Assembly: GCA_020026195.1 (NCBI GenBank)
Contig: JAHHQW010000039.1
Span: 1 to 22,685 of the forward strand
DNA length: 22,685 nt
Reading direction: 5' to 3'
Origin: Prevotella sp.
GTDB lineage: Bacteria; Bacteroidota; Bacteroidia; Bacteroidales; Bacteroidaceae
Shown here: positions 15,633 through 22,685 of the stretch, piece by piece
How positions within the stretch are numbered: the stretch's first letter is position 1
Layout: every line of letters starts with the position of its first letter
Position numbers and translations under genes: made by a program
Notes under the pieces: generated by a model
Databases searched by the model: none
The model's input: the letters and a program-made list of their open reading frames with translations, nothing else
Told to the model about the DNA's origin: nothing

Positions 15633-16880
15633 ATGAGTTTGTCGTTATTCATAGCCCGCCGCATATATGGCGGCGATTATGCAGGCAGCAAGGTAAGTCG
15701 CCCTGCGGTTCGTATTGCAACTGCAGGTGTTGCGATTGGTCTTGCCGTAATGATAGTCTCAGTGTGCGTCGTATTAGGTTTTAAACACAGCATACGTGAT
15801 AAGGTTACAGGTTTCGGAAGCCATATCACCGTAGGCAATTATCTCACGCTCAATGGTGCCGCAGCATACCCGGTATGTATTGACGACAGCATGATGCACG
15901 TGTTAGGAAGCGTGGATGGCGTGAAACATGTAGAACGATATGCACTTACACAGGGAATCCTGAAGACAGATTCCGATTTCCTCGGAGTTATGGTGAAAGG
16001 TGTTGCTCCTGAATATGACATGTCGTTTTTTAAAGAACACCTCACTCAGGGCACCGTGCCCGATTTCTCAAAGACACCCGGAAAACAGCTGCTTATGTCT
16101 GCCGTAATGGCCGACAAACTAAATCTTAAGGCTGGTGACCGTGTTTTTGCTTATTTTGTCAATAGAGACGGTGTCAGAGCTCGTAAATTTACCATTTCAG
16201 GTATTTACGATACTAATCTTTCCAAATACGACAGAATGTACTGTTTCACAGACATGGCGTCTGTGGTAAAGATAAACGGCTGGTATGATGATCTGTGCAC
16301 ATCCGCGCAGCTTACCACAGAAGATTTTTCTAAAATAGAAGAGACAGACAGTCGGGTTGCGGCAAGGATAGCAGGCACAAAAGATAAGTATGACGGCGAT
16401 TTAGCTTCGCAGACAGTACGTCAGGCCAATCTTCAGATATTCTCATGGCTCGATCTGCTCGACATTAATGTATGGATAATACTTATCCTTATGCTTGCCG
16501 TTGCAGGCTTTACCATGATTTCAGGACTTCTGATAATAATACTCGAACGCACCACGATGATAGGCATCCTAAAGTCTGTCGGAGCACGTAACATCCTGAT
16601 ACGCCGTATATTCTTATGGTTTGCAGTCTTTGTTATAGGTCGTGGAGTGATAATAGGAAACGTAATAGCCGCAGCCATAGTACTCATCCAGAAATTCACA
16701 GGAGTCATCACACTTGATCCCGCAACATATTATGTACGTGAGGTGCCGGTAGAATTTAACATACCGCTGATATTGCTGCTCAATGCAGTCACCATGCTTA
16801 TATGCGTAGCTGCACTCATAGCTCCGAGTTACATGATTTTAGGAATCAGACCTGCTAAGGCAATGCAGATAAACGAGTAA
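15633..16880 (+). CDS. FtsX-like permease, LolC/LolE-type
   Basis: This 415-residue inner-membrane protein has the MacB/FtsX plan of lipoprotein-release permeases: one helix near the N terminus (about 27-50), a large extracytoplasmic domain (about 51-275) and three C-terminal helices (about 278-303, 327-355, 376-402). The cytoplasmic coupling segment MIGILKSVGARN (309-320) is typical of LolC/LolE. A LolD-type ATPase would be needed as partner but is not adjacent, which is common in Bacteroidetes. Probable role: moving lipoproteins from the inner membrane towards the outer membrane. It is the last gene of the lepA cluster. Confidence 0.85.
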   Translation: MSLSLFIARRIYGGDYAGSKVSRPAVRIATAGVAIGLAVMIVSVCVVLGFKHSIRDKVTGFGSHITVGNYLTLNGAAAYPVCIDDSMMHVLGSVDGVKHVERYALTQGILKTDSDFLGVMVKGVAPEYDMSFFKEHLTQGTVPDFSKTPGKQLLMSAVMADKLNLKAGDRVFAYFVNRDGVRARKFTISGIYDTNLSKYDRMYCFTDMASVVKINGWYDDLCTSAQLTTEDFSKIEETDSRVAARIAGTKDKYDGDLASQTVRQANLQIFSWLDLLDINVWIILILMLAVAGFTMISGLLIIILERTTMIGILKSVGARNILIRRIFLWFAVFVIGRGVIIGNVIAAAIVLIQKFTGVITLDPATYYVREVPVEFNIPLILLLNAVTMLICVAALIAPSYMILGIRPAKAMQINE

Positions 16881-16905
16881 CAGTTCCTAAAATAACGACT
16901 ATATC

Positions 16906-16927
16906 AGAATTTAAGAGGATTCTTTTT
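16906..16927 (+). terminator. weak hairpin with T run after the permease gene
   Basis: AGAAT (16906-16910) and ATTCT (16919-16923) pair across an 8-base loop and are followed by further T residues. The stem is short and A/T-rich, so termination may be inefficient. Confidence 0.35.
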
Positions 16928-17147
16928 TCATAATATAACTACAAAAATATAAATATACGTATGTCAGTATATTGGTATATGTATGTTTGAAAACTATTAT
17001 ACCAGAGTTTATAAAAATATGTATGTGTGTCTGTCTCTTAAAATATAACCAGTTGCATAGATATTAGTTATAACCGCTGAAACATAGCATCAATTATAAC
17101 ATATTGTATATTAATACCGAAGATGCAAAGAAGTTTTACATAAAACA
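16928..17147. other. AT-rich non-coding stretch before the caspase operon
   Basis: No gene is supported here. The stretch is rich in A and T, with repeated TATGTATG/ATACGTATGT-like words around 16955-16990 and 17019-17030. A TATGTTTG (16982-16989) matches the -7 consensus but has no TTTG at the right distance. The stretch could hold operators or an upstream promoter for the following operon. Confidence 0.4.
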
Positions 17148-17179
17148 TTTGGAAAATGAATTAAATTTATGTAAGTTTG
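17148..17179 (+). promoter_or_regulatory. promoter of the caspase/sigma/CHAT operon
   Basis: TTTG (17148-17151) and TAAGTTTG (17172-17179) are separated by exactly 20 bases. This housekeeping-type promoter lies inside the longer open frame that begins with a TTG at 17104. It therefore rules that start out and points to the ATG at 17218, with a leader of about 32 bases. Confidence 0.75.
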
Positions 17180-17217
17180 CAAAAGAAAAAATAATTTTAA
17201 ATGAAAACACATTAAGT

Positions 17218-18090
17218 ATGACTTTGTTCATGTTTAGGAATAAAATAACAAAAATAATTCTTATAGCTTTGCTGTTTATACCGTCAGTCCTTTCTGCCCA
17301 GCAGAAACGTGCTCTCGTTATAGGAATCGGCGAGCAGGAAGACAGGGTATGGGGAAAAATAAATGGAGATAATGATGTGATTCTTGTTAACGATATTCTT
17401 AAACGCAGCAATTTCTCCGACATAACAAATCTTATCAACCGACGTGCCACGAAGAGCAATATCGTAAAATCGTTCAACTCTCTTATTGATAGAAGCAAAA
17501 AAGGAGATATTGTTTATATCCACTTTTCAGGTCACGGACAGCAGATGAATGATTTTAACAAGGACGAGAAAGACAACCTCGATGAGTGCTGGATACCTTA
17601 TGATGCTTATATGAATTTCTGTGCTCGTGATAACGGAAACCGCCATCTTACGGATGATGAGATAAACAGTCTGCTTACCAAGCTGAAAAATAAAATAGGT
17701 AGTACTGGGCATATTCTCGTGGTGGCCGATGCATGTCACAGCGGAGATTCTTCGAGAAGTATCGACGGAATAGTTTATCGCGGAACAAGCAGCGTATTTT
17801 ATGCTTCTGAAGACATTTTTGCAACACACTTGACTCCAGTGAGCGAAAAATGGATAATACTGAGTGCATGCAGGGATTATCAGAGAAATGCAGAGTTAAA
17901 GACCGAAAAAGGGCAGTATGGCAAACTTACGTATGCTCTTTACACGATATTGAAGAACAAAGAATCGCTTTCTAATGCACAGCTGTATCGTAAACTTTGC
18001 GATTTCTTTAACAGAAACAGAGGAGCGCTTCAACAAACGCCTGTAATGAAAGGTGTTACTGACAAATTTAAAATTACCGATATATTTTAA
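17218..18090 (+). CDS. exported metacaspase-like C14 cysteine peptidase
   Basis: A caspase-fold peptidase of 290 residues from the ATG at 17218; an ATG at 17230 would give an even more typical signal peptide. A hydrophobic segment (about 12-26) ends in VLSA before QQK, so export across the inner membrane is likely. The p20-like core starts with KRALVIGIG (30-38). The catalytic dyad is His106 (HFSGHGQQ) and Cys173 (VADACHSGD). Asp171, two before the cysteine, is the metacaspase S1-pocket residue that favours Arg or Lys rather than Asp. DECWIPYD (122-129) is also metacaspase-like. A caspase-type ending follows (ILSACRDYQRNAE, then GKLTYALYTIL). It leads a four-gene operon; the sigma gene begins 12 bases later. 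Earlier in-frame TTG starts precede the promoter and are rejected. Confidence 0.9.
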   Translation: MTLFMFRNKITKIILIALLFIPSVLSAQQKRALVIGIGEQEDRVWGKINGDNDVILVNDILKRSNFSDITNLINRRATKSNIVKSFNSLIDRSKKGDIVYIHFSGHGQQMNDFNKDEKDNLDECWIPYDAYMNFCARDNGNRHLTDDEINSLLTKLKNKIGSTGHILVVADACHSGDSSRSIDGIVYRGTSSVFYASEDIFATHLTPVSEKWIILSACRDYQRNAELKTEKGQYGKLTYALYTILKNKESLSNAQLYRKLCDFFNRNRGALQQTPVMKGVTDKFKITDIF

Positions 18091-18102
18091 ATATCAGAAA
18101 CG

Positions 18103-18756
18103 ATGAAAAAGCGCTTAGACAGCTTAAGCCATAATCATTCTGACATTGATTTTGTCGATGGTATAGTAAGAAAGGATCCTCGTATAGAACAGAGATTCTA
18201 TAAATATTGCAGAGACTATTTTGACGAACATTACAAGACCATATTCTTTTTTGCCGAGGAAGACAGGGAAGATATTTTTCAAAATTCGTTTATAGCACTT
18301 TGGCAGAATATTGAAAGAGGAAAAATAGGAATCAGAGACGGAGTTATTGTAGGTAAAGGAGGCGAAAGACTTAAATGTTCTCTTACTACATACCTCATGT
18401 CTATAGCCCGTAACAAATATCTCGAACTTTCACGCACTTCAGTTACCGACGGTTGCTTTTGTGAACTTCCGACAGATGATAAATTGAATGACAGTGAGTT
18501 GCTGATTGACGACTGGCTTGAAGAAGACTACGAGAAAGCAATGTTCGAGATAATATCTGACAGTATTTCTGTAATGTCGCCTAAGTGTAGCCAGCTGCTT
18601 ACCAAGTTCTATTTAGAGAACAAGAAACTTGACGATATGCTTATGGAGATACCGGAATATACCAGTAAGGATGCCTTAAAATCGAATAAGAACAGATGTT
18701 TCAAAAATCTGAAGACTTACGTACTGGAACTGTATAAAATTAGAAAATCGAAATAA
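18103..18756 (+). CDS. ECF-type RNA polymerase sigma factor
   Basis: The 217 residues match the ECF sigma plan. Region 2 (about 25-110) contains EEDREDIFQNSFIALWQNI (about 52-70) and the promoter-melting end LTTYLMSIARNKYLELSR (94-111). Region 4 (about 145-215) has the helix-turn-helix pattern LLTKFYLENKKLDDM...YTSKDALKSNKNRCFKNL. There is no signal peptide, so it is cytoplasmic. The loop between the two regions is acidic (about 124-143), and the region 2 insert around 72-92 is longer than in minimal ECF factors. It is followed after 10 bases by a probable membrane anti-sigma gene, the usual pairing. The target promoters are unknown. The operon promoter looks housekeeping-type, so autoregulation is not obvious. 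Confidence 0.9.
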   Translation: MKKRLDSLSHNHSDIDFVDGIVRKDPRIEQRFYKYCRDYFDEHYKTIFFFAEEDREDIFQNSFIALWQNIERGKIGIRDGVIVGKGGERLKCSLTTYLMSIARNKYLELSRTSVTDGCFCELPTDDKLNDSELLIDDWLEEDYEKAMFEIISDSISVMSPKCSQLLTKFYLENKKLDDMLMEIPEYTSKDALKSNKNRCFKNLKTYVLELYKIRKSK

Positions 18757-18766
18757 ATATAATATC

Positions 18767-19441
18767 ATGGCAGATAAAAAACAAGATCTTGTAGATAGAT
18801 ACATACGCGGAGAAATGAATGCCGATGAACGAAAGGCATTTGAGACAGGTCTTGCAGAAGATGAAGAACTTAGGGAGATGTATAAATACACCGCCAAAGT
18901 TGTCAGTGCATTAAAAGACCGAGAGGAGAAACTTGAAAAAATCAATAAGTGGAAGACAGAAACACCTAAAACATGTTTTCACAAAACAACTGCCGGAAAG
19001 ATTGTTTATGCTTTTCTTGGTGCAGCTGCCGTAATTGCCGTGATTCTTATGTTGAACAGATATCCTTCGATGCCAGAGCTTGATGTACAGAAATACGAAT
19101 GTTACAGAGGTGCAAGCGGAGTATCTCATGTGGCAGAGCTTATAAATGAAGGAAAATACGAAAATGCATTTTATGTGATAGAGAAGTCAGAAAAATCACA
19201 AAAGGCAGAAATAGACTCTATCAACAAACTCATTCCGTCTGCTACGGCACAGTCGTTGCAGCGTATAGAATACCAAAAATCAGCCCTGAAACTCGATTAT
19301 GAGGAAATGCAGTGGCTGAAAGTATATACCCTGATGGGGCTTGAAAGGTACGATGAGGCTGAAAAGTTGCTTAAAGAGATTATTAAGGCTGGCGGAATGT
19401 ACAGTGAGCAGGCCGATTCTCTGTTGCAACGTTTCCCCTGA
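18767..19441 (+). CDS. single-pass anti-sigma-like protein with TPR-like outer domain
   Basis: The 224 residues fall into three parts. Residues 1-60 have the pattern of anti-sigma N termini (DRYIRGEMNADERKAF, then LAEDEELREMYKY). There is no zinc-binding HxxxCxxC. One membrane helix (about 79-96) follows. Residues 97-224 are helical with TPR-like repeats (EGKYENAFYVIE at about 128-139, LERYDEAEKLLKEI at 192-205). Lysines before the helix favour an N-in topology, which would leave the TPR-like part in the periplasm. Position directly after the ECF gene supports an anti-sigma role. The juxtamembrane outer segment has basic residues (Arg98, Lys109, Arg114) that a metacaspase-type protease could in principle use. 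Function is inferred from layout and context. Confidence 0.75.
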   Translation: MADKKQDLVDRYIRGEMNADERKAFETGLAEDEELREMYKYTAKVVSALKDREEKLEKINKWKTETPKTCFHKTTAGKIVYAFLGAAAVIAVILMLNRYPSMPELDVQKYECYRGASGVSHVAELINEGKYENAFYVIEKSEKSQKAEIDSINKLIPSATAQSLQRIEYQKSALKLDYEEMQWLKVYTLMGLERYDEAEKLLKEIIKAGGMYSEQADSLLQRFP

Positions 19442-19460
19442 TGGTTAAGATTTAACATCT

Positions 19461-22400
19461 ATGAAAAAATACTTTAGCCTTTTAATCTTACTTATATCTT
19501 TTAATTTAGAAATACAGTCACAGTCTGTAGAATATATAAAAGCAGATTCTGCATATAACAAAGGCTATTTTAAAGAAGCACTTGCCGCCTTTAAGAATAT
19601 TGCAGAATCTGCCCTGCATGAAAACACCCTGGGAGATAAAGATCTTTATATTAAATCTTCCATCAAGGCAGCATACTGCTGTCATAATCTTAAAATAGGA
19701 GAGGAAGGCATGAATATATGCAGACCCCTGTTTGCCTTAAATCTCAACGAACAATACAGAAAGCAGCTTCACGAGGCATATTCTTTAAACGGACTTGACC
19801 GTGTGTATGACATGCTCATGATGGACGAGCTCGATTATGCAAGGGTAAGAGCTATCCTTGATAGCATTAAGCCGTACTCTGAGGGCGATTTATTAGAAAC
19901 TGTATGTAAACGTCAGCAATATACGTATGTAGTAGAAGGATACGGTTACTTAAACAATGTAGAATATCAGAAAGCATACGATTGTTTCGTAAAAGGAAGA
20001 TATCTGAGCAGCGATGCTTCGATGTGTCTCATGATTGCAAACGGTATGGCTAAGGTACAGGAGCAGATAGGAACATACGAAAGCATTCTGAAAGAATATG
20101 ATGCTCTTGGGAATCTTGCACAGAGTAAAGGAAGTGACAAATATCATTACCGTGCCCTGAAGGCTCAGTGCCATGTAAGCAGGATGTTTAATGATATGGA
20201 ACGTTATGCCATGTACGGAGCTAAACTTGATTCGCTTATTAGCAAGACGACAGACCACAACATACTTTTAGAATATTATCAGTATGTAGGTTTAGAATTT
20301 ATGAAAGTAGGCGAATTTGCAATGGCAGAATCGTATTATAAACGATACAAGGCCAATGCCGAAATGGAGGAAGATGAAAAGTCACGTTCGTTCCTGGTTT
20401 CAACTTATTACAGCCACATGCGTGATTTAAAGCGCGAGGAAGGAAAGTATGCTGAAGCCCTTAAGTATCATACTATATTGCGAAAATGGTATGAAAAGAA
20501 TTATGGTACTGACAATTATCTTAGGTACACCGTCTATTTCATAGAGACACAGATTTATGCCGACTTAAAAGACAGTATTAACTTTGAACGCTGCTGTGAC
20601 ACACTGCTAAATGTCTTTGACATCATGCCAAGTTCATATATGCGCTCGTTGGTATATAATTTCCGAGGTTTAGGGTATTCTAATTTTGGTAATAGTGAAA
20701 AGGCCTTAAGTAATTTTATTAAGGCAGACTCTATACTTGCGACAGATCATTCCGAAACACATGATATGCGTCTTCAGCTTTTGCAGCTCCGGGGCAGGGA
20801 ATATAAAAAGATGAACCGACTGAAAGAAGCCCTGGCCGAATATGAACGATTAGCTGAGATAACAAAGAATATATATGGCGATAAATCAGAAAGATATAGT
20901 GAGGCACTTATGAGACTTGCCGGCGTGAAACACCTGCTCGGAGACAGAAAAGAAAGTGCACGTCTATATACATCTTCTATATCCATCATGAATGATATTC
21001 TCCGCCGTCAGCTGCGCTATATACCTTCTACCGACAGAAGATCATATATAAACACTTTTACCAAACGACTGTGGATCATGACATCTGTCGCCGAAGATTA
21101 CAGAAATATAGACGATTCGTTCGTAACGCTTTGTTACAACACTATTCTATGTCTTAAATCGTTAATTTTTGAGTCCGACCGTTCTATGTACAACACTCTC
21201 TGCTTGGAAGGAACAGATGAAGATGTAGAAGACTTTGTAAAGATGTCGGTACTGCGTTCCAAACTAAAGTCGCTTTATAAGGATTACGACAAAAACAAAT
21301 ATGAGATTGATTCCAAAATAAAGACTTTGCGCGAACTGGATAACAAACTGACATTAAAGTCACAGGCATATAAGGATTACACTGCATTTCTTGATTTTAA
21401 GTATGAGGATGTTTGTGCGCAGCTCAATAAGAATGATGTGCTGTTCGATTTCTTTGATTATACAACGAACGAAGGCAAAAGAAAATATGTTGCCTATGTC
21501 GTTAAGAAAGAAAATCCTGTGCCCGTCATTGTCGATTTATTTTTCAAGGAAGATGTAGACAGTATTGTAGGCAGTGATAATATTGATGCCGTTTACAATC
21601 TAGGTAAGTCTGAATCTATACTGAAGATTTTATGGAACAAACTGGAGCAGTATGCCCAAGAAGGAAAGACTGTTTATTATGTCCCTTCAGGTCTTGTGTA
21701 CAATATAGCTCTTGAATCCTTACCTCTTCAAGATGGCTCTCTGTTAGGCGAGCATTATGATTTTATCAGACTCTCTTCTGCACGTGAGATAGAAGAAAGC
21801 AGACGCGGACTGTATGGAGAGAAGAATGCCGTATTGTACGGAGGTCTTAATTATGATATTGATGCAGAAGACATGGTGAACGAAAGTAAGAAGTTTGAAA
21901 ACAAGGAACTGATTACTTTGCGCGGAACTGTAAACGGTACTGCTAAATTTGAATATCTTAAGGAAACTCTTTATGAAATAGATGCTGTAGGTAAAATTCT
22001 CAGTTCTAACGATTATAATGTTAAGTTTTATAGAGATAATGCCGGAACGGAAGAGTCGTTCCTTTCAATGCATAACAACTCGCCGCAGATATTACATATA
22101 GCAACGCATGGATTCTATTTCAATCCTGACGAAACAGCCGGTAATAAATATTTGAATGGAAGCACAGATGCCATGCTTCTTTCCGGACTGGTATTTTCTG
22201 GAGGTAATGCGGCATGGTTAGGCAAGGAACTTCCAGAAGGTGTGCTTGGCGGAATCCTTACGGCTTCAAACATTTCATGTCTTAATCTTTCTAACGTACA
22301 GCTTGCAGTACTTTCTTCATGTCAGACGGGTATTGGTAAGATAACCCGTGAAGGAATCTTCGGACTACAGAGGGCATTTAAGAAGGCAGGTATTCATACT

Positions 22401-22589
22401 ATGGTGCTTACTTTGTGGAATGTCAGTGATGCTGTTACGACTGAATTTATGATTGAGTTTTACAAGAATCTTTTTAAAGGTAGCAAGAAACACAATAGTA
22501 AGATGAAGGCATTTGTGAAAGCTAAGAAAAAAATAAGGGATAAATATCCGGAGCCTTTTTACTGGGCAGGTTTCGTTATGGTAGACTGA
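19461..22589 (+). CDS. exported TPR-CHAT cysteine protease
   Basis: CHAT domains are caspase-fold proteases usually joined to TPRs. This 1042-residue protein has a signal peptide (about 1-20, MKKYFSLLILLISF). A long helical region follows with TPR repeats, for example YNKGYFKEALAAF (32-44), EGKYAEALKYH near 326, NSEKALSNF near 412 and RLKEALAEYERL near 452. A coiled linker leads to a CHAT domain (about 655-1042). The dyad is His883 (HIATHGFYF) and Cys954 (VLSSCQTG), and the chain ends in the CHAT-typical PFYWAGFVMVD. Both active residues and the flanking motifs are intact, so it is probably active. It is last in the operon, 19 bases after the anti-sigma-like gene. TPRs may recognise the anti-sigma domain or an envelope signal; this is inference. 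Export distinguishes it from cytoplasmic TPR-CHAT proteins such as Csx29. Confidence 0.92.
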   Translation: MKKYFSLLILLISFNLEIQSQSVEYIKADSAYNKGYFKEALAAFKNIAESALHENTLGDKDLYIKSSIKAAYCCHNLKIGEEGMNICRPLFALNLNEQYRKQLHEAYSLNGLDRVYDMLMMDELDYARVRAILDSIKPYSEGDLLETVCKRQQYTYVVEGYGYLNNVEYQKAYDCFVKGRYLSSDASMCLMIANGMAKVQEQIGTYESILKEYDALGNLAQSKGSDKYHYRALKAQCHVSRMFNDMERYAMYGAKLDSLISKTTDHNILLEYYQYVGLEFMKVGEFAMAESYYKRYKANAEMEEDEKSRSFLVSTYYSHMRDLKREEGKYAEALKYHTILRKWYEKNYGTDNYLRYTVYFIETQIYADLKDSINFERCCDTLLNVFDIMPSSYMRSLVYNFRGLGYSNFGNSEKALSNFIKADSILATDHSETHDMRLQLLQLRGREYKKMNRLKEALAEYERLAEITKNIYGDKSERYSEALMRLAGVKHLLGDRKESARLYTSSISIMNDILRRQLRYIPSTDRRSYINTFTKRLWIMTSVAEDYRNIDDSFVTLCYNTILCLKSLIFESDRSMYNTLCLEGTDEDVEDFVKMSVLRSKLKSLYKDYDKNKYEIDSKIKTLRELDNKLTLKSQAYKDYTAFLDFKYEDVCAQLNKNDVLFDFFDYTTNEGKRKYVAYVVKKENPVPVIVDLFFKEDVDSIVGSDNIDAVYNLGKSESILKILWNKLEQYAQEGKTVYYVPSGLVYNIALESLPLQDGSLLGEHYDFIRLSSAREIEESRRGLYGEKNAVLYGGLNYDIDAEDMVNESKKFENKELITLRGTVNGTAKFEYLKETLYEIDAVGKILSSNDYNVKFYRDNAGTEESFLSMHNNSPQILHIATHGFYFNPDETAGNKYLNGSTDAMLLSGLVFSGGNAAWLGKELPEGVLGGILTASNISCLNLSNVQLAVLSSCQTGIGKITREGIFGLQRAFKKAGIHTMVLTLWNVSDAVTTEFMIEFYKNLFKGSKKHNSKMKAFVKAKKKIRDKYPEPFYWAGFVMVD

Positions 22590-22685
22590 TGACTTAATTC
22601 ATGTTATTGTGTGAACTATTATTATATCAAGAATACCCGTTGGCGGAATTAATTTGATAAATATTTATGTGTAAAAAGTTGTGCA
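22590..22685. other. non-coding 3' end of the window
   Basis: No gene or convincing terminator is visible after the CHAT stop. A TTTG at 22653-22656 could be a -33 element of a promoter that completes beyond the window, but no TAnnTTTG is present within it. Confidence 0.3.

Noticed and set aside
16955..17030. Repeated TATGTATG-like words as a candidate iteron or repeat array
   Set aside because: The copies are short, irregular and expected in such AT-rich sequence; there is no constant unit or spacing.
17148..22589. Type III-E CRISPR (Craspase) locus
   Set aside because: The CHAT and sigma genes invite this reading, but there is no gRAMP effector, no Cas1/Cas2 and no repeat array, and the proteases have signal peptides.

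Overview
The window looks like a chromosomal segment from a member of the Bacteroidales, most likely Prevotella-like. Three things point there. Promoters fit the Bacteroidetes pattern (TTTG, 19-20 bases, TAnnTTTG), and most genes lack a Shine-Dalgarno sequence. The families are typical of that order: a GldB-type lipoprotein, DUF4834, a short phosphatidylserine decarboxylase next to PssA, and exported DPP IV. The tRNA does not encode CCA. No phage, insertion sequence, CRISPR array or rRNA was seen. Genus assignment is inference.

Layout. Bases 1-60 are the tail of an unidentified plus-strand gene, followed by a two-way hairpin terminator. Two minus-strand genes follow: exported dipeptidyl peptidase IV (163-2367) and a GldB-type lipoprotein (2468-3301). 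From a divergent promoter region, a plus-strand ABC-F ATPase (3496-5421) and an M13 metallopeptidase lipoprotein (5454-7493) run into a strong terminator. A compact three-gene cassette follows (7754-9365): a PqqD-like recognition protein, an HPr-kinase-like protein and a small S24/S26 peptidase. No RiPP precursor or maturation enzyme is visible beside it. It shares a two-way terminator with a convergent DHA2-type efflux transporter (minus, 9415-10818).

Next is a phospholipid operon, psd-pssA-DUF4834 (11039-12720), whose stop and start codons abut or overlap. An initiator tRNA-fMet (12959-13031) has its own promoter and terminator. lepA, a Crp/Fnr-family regulator and a LolC/LolE-type permease (13206-16880) form a likely operon.

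The most unusual part is the last 5.4 kb (17148-22589). One strong promoter drives four tightly spaced genes: an exported metacaspase-like C14 peptidase, an ECF sigma factor, a single-pass anti-sigma-like protein with a probable periplasmic domain, and an exported 1042-residue TPR-CHAT protease. Both proteases keep their His-Cys dyads and carry signal peptides. The layout suggests an envelope signalling module in which caspase-fold proteases control release of an ECF sigma factor. It recalls the CHAT/sigma arrangement of type III-E CRISPR systems, but has no CRISPR component and is apparently periplasmic. The mechanism is inference; the gene content is read directly from the sequence.
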